Below are positions 1-3,712 of a DNA stretch of 5,240 nt, one piece after another. Numbering within the stretch: position 1 is the first letter of the stretch; each line of letters starts with the position of its first letter. Source of the DNA: Acidimicrobiaceae bacterium (GTDB lineage Bacteria > Actinomycetota > Acidimicrobiia > Acidimicrobiales > Bog-793). Under the pieces are notes generated by a model. That model did no database searches and had not been told where the DNA came from. It saw only the letters and a list, made by a program, of their open reading frames with translations. The translations under genes were made by a program, and so were the position numbers. Location of the stretch: NCBI GenBank assembly GCA_003170375.1, contig PMZN01000113.1:1-5240 (forward strand), in the 5' to 3' direction.

Positions 1-600
1 GGGGGTCACGAGGTCATTAGCCGCTTCTCTGAGCAGAGCGGCCAGCGCCTCCGAAGGAACCTCGGAGAAGACGTCACCCACAAGATCCAGCAAGCCCATG
101 ACGGCTTTGAAGCCGCACGCCATGCGCACGCGGTCTCGTAGAGCGATCTCCTGATTGGAGAGAGCCGAATGGACCCACTCCTCCAGCAGGTCGTGCTCGG
201 ACACGTGGCGTTCCTTGTGCAGGAGCGCTATGGCGGTCCGGTTGCGCTCTTGGAGGACAAAGAGGTCGTGATATTCGAGAATCTGGTTGATGAGCTGGTC
301 CAGCAGCGCCATCCAAGCTTCCGGTGACGTTGCCGGCAGCTCGATCGTGCCGAGGGCATCACGCCCGATCTGGTGCAGCCGGAAATGGAGCGCCATCAGG
401 ATGTCTTGCTTGCTGGCGAAGTGATAGTAGATCGACGCCTTCGAGAAGCCCAGCCCGTCGGCGATCTGGCGGATGGAGGTCGCGTCGTAACCCTGGGCTA
501 TGAAGAGATCCAGGGCTATGTCGAGGATCCGCTGCCGCGTGCCGGCCTGCCCCGTTGGGCCACCCTCCGCAGGCGACTCTCGGTCCCTCTCACTGGTCAC
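1..600 (-). CDS. TetR-family transcriptional regulator, C-terminal end cut by window edge
   Basis: The minus strand reads open for exactly 200 codons from a GTG at 600-598 to the left edge. Residues about 21-66 form a typical TetR DNA-binding domain: TRQRILDIALDLF, then GYDATSIRQIADGLGFSKAS and IYYHFASKQDIL. The rest is an alpha-helical ligand and dimer domain with no recognisable specificity, including EYHDLFVLQERNRTA. TetR proteins usually have about 190-215 residues, so only a few are probably missing. An in-frame TAG at 636-634 leaves three GTG candidates, at 624, 612 and 600. I chose 600: an AGGGA lies 13 bases upstream, and it gives a normal-length tail before the first helix. GTG 612 has AGGGA only about 2 bases away, and 624 has no visible Shine-Dalgarno. 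The gene diverges from the exported-protein pair starting at 710, and the shared 109-base gap holds palindromes. Repression of itself and of that pair is the likely role (inference). The ligand is unknown. Confidence 0.93.
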   Translation of the reverse strand, partial: MTSERDRESPAEGGPTGQAGTRQRILDIALDLFIAQGYDATSIRQIADGLGFSKASIYYHFASKQDILMALHFRLHQIGRDALGTIELPATSPEAWMALLDQLINQILEYHDLFVLQERNRTAIALLHKERHVSEHDLLEEWVHSALSNQEIALRDRVRMACGFKAVMGLLDLVGDVFSEVPSEALAALLREAANDLVTP

Positions 601-637
601 GGTGTGCGACACGTCCCTGGTCACGCTCGCAATCTAC

Positions 638-666
638 TTGACGGTCGGTCAGAAATGACTTACTAT
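638..666 (+). promoter_or_regulatory. Sigma-70-type promoter for the exported-protein operon
   Basis: The -35 box TTGACG (638-643, five of six consensus bases) is followed by a 17-base spacer and a -10 box TACTAT (661-666, four of six). The predicted transcription start is near 673, leaving an untranslated leader of about 37 bases before the ATG at 710. This is the best promoter match in the window, and it lies exactly between the divergent regulator and the first exported-protein gene. Confidence 0.7.
639..659. promoter_or_regulatory. Second, interlaced inverted repeat over the -35 box
   Basis: TGAC (639-642) and GTCA (648-651) form a 13-base imperfect palindrome, TGACGGTCGGTCA, that covers most of the -35 box. 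The same GTCA pairs again with TGAC at 656-659 across the 4-base spacer GAAA. The first dyad resembles the GACCG-type half-sites of many actinobacterial TetR operators. It may be a second binding site for the same regulator or a site for another one. Confidence 0.4.
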
Positions 667-680
667 CCGTTCGGTAAGTA
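658..680. promoter_or_regulatory. Probable TetR operator overlapping the -10 and start point
   Basis: Two overlapping dyads share this site. ACTTAC (658-663) and GTAAGT (674-679) are perfect 6-base inverted arms. In a second register, shifted by two bases, TACT-AT-CCG-TT-CGG-TA-AGTA (661-680) pairs at seven of ten positions, with a CCG/CGG core. Size and core look like operators bound by TetR-family dimers. The site covers the -10 box and expected start of the rightward promoter, so a bound protein would block it. Assignment to the adjacent TetR protein is inference from position. Confidence 0.6.
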
Positions 681-705
681 TAGGCGAACCACCGACTGAC
701 AGGAA
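677..705 (-). promoter_or_regulatory. Candidate leftward promoter for the tetR gene
   Basis: On the minus strand TATACT (682-677) matches five of six bases of the -10 consensus. The hexamer 17 bases upstream, TTCCTG (705-700), is a poor -35. The -10 overlaps the right arm of the 658-680 operator, so this arrangement would give autorepression. The weak -35 keeps confidence low. Confidence 0.3.
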
Positions 706-709
706 GACG

Positions 710-1240
710 ATGAAGAAGCACATTCCAAGTGTCGTGCTCGTTGCGCTGGTGTGTGTCGGGCTGTCCGCGGGTCCCGCGTTCTCGGCCGCACCGGGGAATA
801 CGAAGAAGGTCACGTTTTCCAGCAAGTACTCCGGCAAGGCCTCGCTGCTCATCAACAACGGCAAGGCAACGATCTCTTCGATCACGGGCTCGGGCAAGAA
901 CTCGTTGTTCGGTGCCAGCAAGGTCAGCGGCAGCGGATCCGCCGCCGCTTCGCAGCAGTGTGACCCGTTCGGCGGGAAAGGCAGCATCGCAGGTGGTGCG
1001 AACAAGATCACCTTTATCGTGACCCGGTCCAGCTCGCAGCAGGGGTGTGCCAACGGTGAGAGCGGTCCAGTAACGGTCACGTTCCACGGTGTCGCCGTGG
1101 CTACCGGAGGCAACGGCAAGGCCAATGGCGCGACCGGCAGCCTCAAGTTCAACGGCAGCCTCAAGCTCGGTGGAACCAGCGGATCCCAAGACGGCTCTTT
1201 CACGGTCACTCTCAGCGGAACGCTGACTGTGAAGGGCTGA
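710..1240 (+). CDS. Small exported beta-rich protein of unknown function (176 aa)
   Basis: The ATG at 710 has an AGGAAG Shine-Dalgarno at 701-706. Residues 1-25 are a standard Sec signal peptide: MKKH, a hydrophobic stretch from I5 to about A20, and AFS|AA as the likely cleavage site after residue 25. The mature part, about 150 residues, is rich in Gly, Ser, Thr and Lys with alternating beta-strand patterns such as NKITFIV, GPVTVTFHGVAV and GSFTVTLSGTLTV. C84 and C113 are its only cysteines and could form one disulfide. A short repeat, GSLKFN/GSLKLG, occurs at residues 143-154. I do not recognise the family; a secreted beta-sandwich or barrel is the most that can be inferred. The gene is first in a probable two-gene transcript under the 638-666 promoter and so likely under TetR control. 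Signal-peptide Cys15 lacks a lipobox (Val at -1), so this is not a lipoprotein. Confidence 0.88.
   Translation: MKKHIPSVVLVALVCVGLSAGPAFSAAPGNTKKVTFSSKYSGKASLLINNGKATISSITGSGKNSLFGASKVSGSGSAAASQQCDPFGGKGSIAGGANKITFIVTRSSSQQGCANGESGPVTVTFHGVAVATGGNGKANGATGSLKFNGSLKLGGTSGSQDGSFTVTLSGTLTVKG
1135..1165 (+). repeat. Tandem 13-base repeat coding for GSLK units
   Basis: The 13-base string CGGCAGCCTCAAG occurs at 1135-1147 and 1153-1165, a period of 18 bases or six codons. It gives GSLKFN followed by GSLKLG in the exported protein. The repeat is in frame and probably reflects a small duplication of a beta-strand segment. Confidence 0.6.
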
Positions 1241-1274
1241 CCCAGAACCTAGACGCGAAAAGAGGGAGGATGGC

Positions 1275-1877
1275 ATGAAGAAGCTCTTGATGACTGTCGC
1301 CGCAGGACTGGTTGCGATCGGAGGTGTTGTTGCGATCGCGGTCGTCGGAGCGGGCGCGGGCGCGGCCACGGGTCACGCGGGCGCGGCCACGACAACCACG
1401 ACAACGACCCTGGCCCCCCCGGTCCAGGGGACTGGACCGCACGAGGTGTTCTTCTCCATGGACACGGTCCAAGGCGGGGGTGGGACCGTGAAGCTGGCGG
1501 CCGATGCCGCCTGCTCGATGACGAACCTGTTCCAGCGGGGAGACGTCGTCGTGTTCCGCATGTACGGCGTCCACGTGACCACGGGTGGGAACGACCTGTC
1601 CAACGTGTCGGTCAAGAACGCCTATGTGAAAGTCCCGGGCCTGAAGGCAATCCCGTTGGTGTACGGCACACACCCGACCAAGCCGGCGGTGTCGTACTGG
1701 ACGGCCGCTTGGCCCGTAGGAAAGACCTATCCGCTCGGGGTCGTGAACTACAGCGTTACGGTCATCACGAATCCGGTGCCAGCAGGCCTTACGCAGGCCG
1801 TCCCGTCGGAAAAGGGCGTCTTCGTGCAGCAGGACTCGCCAGAGGTGGCATCGATGCTCACGATCGAGCCCAGCTAG
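1275..1877 (+). CDS. Exported or membrane-anchored protein with Thr-rich linker, unknown function (200 aa)
   Basis: The ATG at 1275 follows a strong Shine-Dalgarno, AGGGAGGA (1263-1270). Residues 1-28 are MKKLL plus a long hydrophobic stretch. Cleavage is possible in the Ala/Gly-rich segment to about residue 38, but there is no clear site, so an uncleaved N-terminal anchor is equally possible. Residues 39-45 are seven consecutive threonines, and Pro/Gly residues follow to about 55, a typical extracellular linker. Residues 57-200 look like one beta-sandwich domain. They include ACSMTNLFQRGDVVVFRMYG (79-98), PLVYGTHP (127-134) and YWTAAWPVGKTYPLGVVNYS (141-160). There is one cysteine, C80, and a high aromatic content around W142 and W146. 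The domain resembles the Ig-like or fibronectin-like modules of extracellular bacterial proteins, but I cannot assign it to a named family. The gene starts 34 bases after the previous one and ends just before a strong terminator, so it is probably the last gene of that transcript. Confidence 0.86.
   Translation: MKKLLMTVAAGLVAIGGVVAIAVVGAGAGAATGHAGAATTTTTTTLAPPVQGTGPHEVFFSMDTVQGGGGTVKLAADAACSMTNLFQRGDVVVFRMYGVHVTTGGNDLSNVSVKNAYVKVPGLKAIPLVYGTHPTKPAVSYWTAAWPVGKTYPLGVVNYSVTVITNPVPAGLTQAVPSEKGVFVQQDSPEVASMLTIEPS
1355..1391 (+). repeat. 16-base direct repeat leading into the threonine run
   Basis: CGCGGGCGCGGCCACG is present at 1355-1370 and 1376-1391, a period of 21 bases or seven codons. It codes for the Ala/Gly-rich segment before the linker. 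The following threonine codons also contain a 9-base near repeat (ACGACAACC, ACGACAACG). Such sequence can change length by slippage, and every change in these 21- and 9-base units would stay in frame. Confidence 0.6.
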
Positions 1878-1896
1878 CAAAGCGGAAAAGGGCTCT

Positions 1897-1957
1897 CCCG
1901 GGCCACGTCGCCTGTCGTACGGCTAGCCGACGGCAGGCGACGTGGCCCGGGTTTTTT
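1897..1957 (+). terminator. Very long intrinsic terminator after the exported-protein pair
   Basis: CCCGGGCCACGTCGCCTG (1897-1914) and its exact reverse complement (1934-1951) make an 18-base-pair stem followed at once by six T (1952-1957). The 19-base loop can also fold: T1915-G1933 wobble, C1916-G1932, G1917-C1931 and T1918-A1930, a bulged A1919, then CGG/CCG closing a CTAG tetraloop. The whole arm is therefore about 25 pairs. It starts 20 bases after the stop codon at 1877. The T run is on the plus strand only, so it should act rightwards. Confidence 0.92.
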
Positions 1958-1969
1958 GCGTCTCTGCAT

Positions 1970-1992
1970 ACGACCTCCGCTGTTATGGTCGT
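1970..1992. promoter_or_regulatory. Candidate promoter and operator before the Ig-like protein gene
   Basis: ACGACC (1970-1975) and GGTCGT (1987-1992) are perfect inverted arms 11 bases apart. Between and overlapping them lies an extended -10-like sequence, TG-T-TATGGT (1981-1989), on the plus strand. No convincing -35 precedes it; TTGCGT at 1956-1961 is possible but overlaps the terminator T run and gives a poor spacing. A promoter is expected here because the strong terminator isolates the downstream gene. The 192-base gap between the two genes otherwise holds only the terminator and a ribosome-binding site. Confidence 0.28.
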
Positions 1993-2054
1993 CACCAAGA
2001 CGTAAGGCTGACGCGGCAACTTCTAGTCGCGGTCGACGGACCATGAAAAAAGTG

Positions 2055-2062
2055 AGGGGAAG
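2055..2062 (+). promoter_or_regulatory. Ribosome-binding site that decides the start at 2070
   Basis: AGGGGAAG lies 7 bases before the ATG at 2070. The in-frame ATG at 2043 and TTG at 1956 have no comparable sequence upstream, and the TTG lies inside the terminator T run. Starting at 2070 also gives a normal signal peptide. Confidence 0.7.
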
Positions 2063-2069
2063 TCCGATT

Positions 2070-3701
2070 ATGAGGCACTTGACAGAGCAGAGGCCCCGGA
2101 ACGTGCTGATCGCGGTGTCGATAGGAGCTTTGGTCCTGTTTTCTTGCGTTGCAACTGCCAGCGCCGCAACTGCCGGCAAGCGCTCCGATCGAGCTGCGTC
2201 TCCGAACGCGGTCGCGACAGGAGTGAGTTTCACGACACTCCGGTCACCGGCGATCCCGGGCGTCAGCAAGCTTCCCGGCCCAATCGCGAGCCCGGCGCGG
2301 CCGAGCCCGAACATGGGGATTCTTCAGGTGAATCCCGATGAGGGCATCGCCGGGGCTCCGATGACGATCTCCGGTTCGCACCTGCCTGCGAACACGAATG
2401 TCGAGCTCACTTGGTCGACTGCGAATGCCACGTGGCTCGTGCAGTCCCAGCCGGACACGGTGAACTACCTCGGTCGCGCGGACACGGTGTTCGCAGTGGT
2501 GCTCGAGACGACATCCACCAATGCCAGTGGCGCTTTCCGCGTGTCGCTCAAAGCGCCCCAGGACTGGGGTGGTCTGCACGACATCTATGCCGTCGTCAAG
2601 GGCGTAGAGGACGCTCATGGCGGGTTCATCACGCTGCGAACGGTCACGGTCACGCCGAGGAGTGGTCCCGTTGGGACACCGATCACGATCACCTACAGCG
2701 GCCTCGGAGCGACCTTGTACACGGGCGGGGCATCCCTTCTCTGGGACAACCACTACGTGGGCGAGATGATGGCCAACTGGACGCGGGGCGTGGCGCGAGC
2801 GACCATCCGCGCCGCCGGGCCGGTGGGCAGGCACACCATCCAGATCGGGAACGCCATCAGCTACTTGTACCTGAACGTGCCGCAGTCGCCGATTCCATAC
2901 ACGAACGGTGCCACGGTCAGCTTCACCGTGACAAAGGACAACGGTCCGCCGCCCGCCTCCATGGACTGGCCGGTCAACGTCGCTCCGACGCTAAGTGCCC
3001 GAACAACACTGCAAACGAGCGGCCTTTCGGCCAACAGCGGCGTGAAGGCCGCGCTCGCGTCCACGAGCGGCCGGGTGAACACCAAGGTCGATCTCACGGC
3101 GTCGGGGCTCTCGTCGGGATCTCGCGTGCAACTGGTCTGGTCCACGGTCGTCGGCAATCGCGTCAACTGCAAGAGCACGTGCTGGATCTTCGTGTCGCAG
3201 CCTCTGGGTTACACGACTCCATCTGGCGGGTCGCTCCAATCGAGGATCAAGGTTCCCGACGGTCTCGGCGGCTGGCACGTCGTGCAGCTCGTGCAGAAGG
3301 GCCGCATCCTCGCCCAGGTGCCCTTCTACGTCGAGGAGAGCATCGTCGGACGGGGAGTGTCCTCGGTTGTCGTGAAGGAGGGCCAGCCCTTCACGATTCA
3401 TCTGGAGGGCGTCGGCTGGACACAGCTCGACAACACCGTCACCGTCGACTACGACAACAGCTACATCGGATACGGGTGCGGCTTCAACTCGAACGGCGAT
3501 GTTCTGCTGCATCTGAATGCCACCGGAGGACCCGGGACGCACCTGATCGACCTCTACCCGATGCTGTACACATTGTCGCCGTCGTTCGCGGCGACTCCGT
3601 ACGGCATGGTGCCAGTTCTCACCTACGCGCAGGACGAGCCCGGTCTGGCGATCGGCTATCACCTGCCAGCGTTCAGGCTGGCGATCACCGTCGTGAAGTA
3701 G
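2070..3701 (+). CDS. Exported protein with duplicated Ig-like (IPT/TIG-like) modules, unknown function (543 aa)
   Basis: From the ATG at 2070 residues 1-32 form a signal peptide: MRHLTEQRPR, a hydrophobic core, then ATASA|AT. VLFSC at 22-26 also fits a loose lipobox, so lipid attachment at C26 cannot be excluded. Residues 33-83 are a low-complexity Ala/Ser/Pro linker. Four beta modules then follow in an A-B-A'-B' order, roughly 84-190, 191-290, 325-425 and 426-543. The A modules share an SG turn and a WST strand (LTWST at 113, LVWST at 355). The B modules share DN-x-Y-[VI]-G (226-231 and 462-467). Each module carries a Gly-x-His motif with His at 170, 255, 403 and 491. The A/A' and B/B' offsets are about 233-244 residues, so half the protein was duplicated. 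The fold is most like IPT/TIG or related bacterial Ig-like domains. Cysteines 367, 371 and 470 occur only in the second half. No catalytic motif is visible, so a surface, adhesion or structural role is inference. Confidence 0.88.
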   Translation: MRHLTEQRPRNVLIAVSIGALVLFSCVATASAATAGKRSDRAASPNAVATGVSFTTLRSPAIPGVSKLPGPIASPARPSPNMGILQVNPDEGIAGAPMTISGSHLPANTNVELTWSTANATWLVQSQPDTVNYLGRADTVFAVVLETTSTNASGAFRVSLKAPQDWGGLHDIYAVVKGVEDAHGGFITLRTVTVTPRSGPVGTPITITYSGLGATLYTGGASLLWDNHYVGEMMANWTRGVARATIRAAGPVGRHTIQIGNAISYLYLNVPQSPIPYTNGATVSFTVTKDNGPPPASMDWPVNVAPTLSARTTLQTSGLSANSGVKAALASTSGRVNTKVDLTASGLSSGSRVQLVWSTVVGNRVNCKSTCWIFVSQPLGYTTPSGGSLQSRIKVPDGLGGWHVVQLVQKGRILAQVPFYVEESIVGRGVSSVVVKEGQPFTIHLEGVGWTQLDNTVTVDYDNSYIGYGCGFNSNGDVLLHLNATGGPGTHLIDLYPMLYTLSPSFAATPYGMVPVLTYAQDEPGLAIGYHLPAFRLAITVVK

Positions 3702-3712
3702 CCGCTGGCTAC
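3698..3712. repeat. Palindrome containing both convergent stop codons
   Basis: GTAGCC (3698-3703) and GGCTAC (3707-3712) are perfect inverted arms around a GCT spacer. The left arm contains the TAG stop of the Ig-like gene (3699-3701). The right arm contains, on the minus strand, the TAG stop of the MMPL gene (3711-3709). Either transcript could form this small hairpin, but neither has a T run after it. It may be a weak bidirectional terminator or 3'-end stabiliser. Confidence 0.5.

Noticed and set aside
373..699. A 108-codon plus-strand open frame
   Set aside because: It is antisense to the DNA-binding domain of the TetR gene, which is unmistakable on the minus strand.
710..757. Cys15 in the first exported protein as a lipobox cysteine
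   Set aside because: The residue before it is Val, not Gly, Ala or Ser, and the cysteine lies in the middle of the hydrophobic core. The AFS|AA site fits better.
1311..1338. Repeated GTTGCGATCG strings (1311-1320 and 1329-1338)
   Set aside because: They code for Val-Ala-Ile repeats in a hydrophobic signal segment, so protein composition explains them.
590..1369. A 259-codon minus-strand open frame and a 186-codon one within it
   Set aside because: Both run antisense to the two small exported-protein genes, which have ribosome-binding sites and signal peptides. They also cross the divergent promoter region.
1956..2069. Longer starts for the Ig-like gene at TTG 1956 or ATG 2043
   Set aside because: The TTG overlaps the terminator T run. 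The ATG at 2043 lacks a Shine-Dalgarno and would put extra residues ahead of a normal signal peptide, whereas 2070 has AGGGGAAG at proper spacing.
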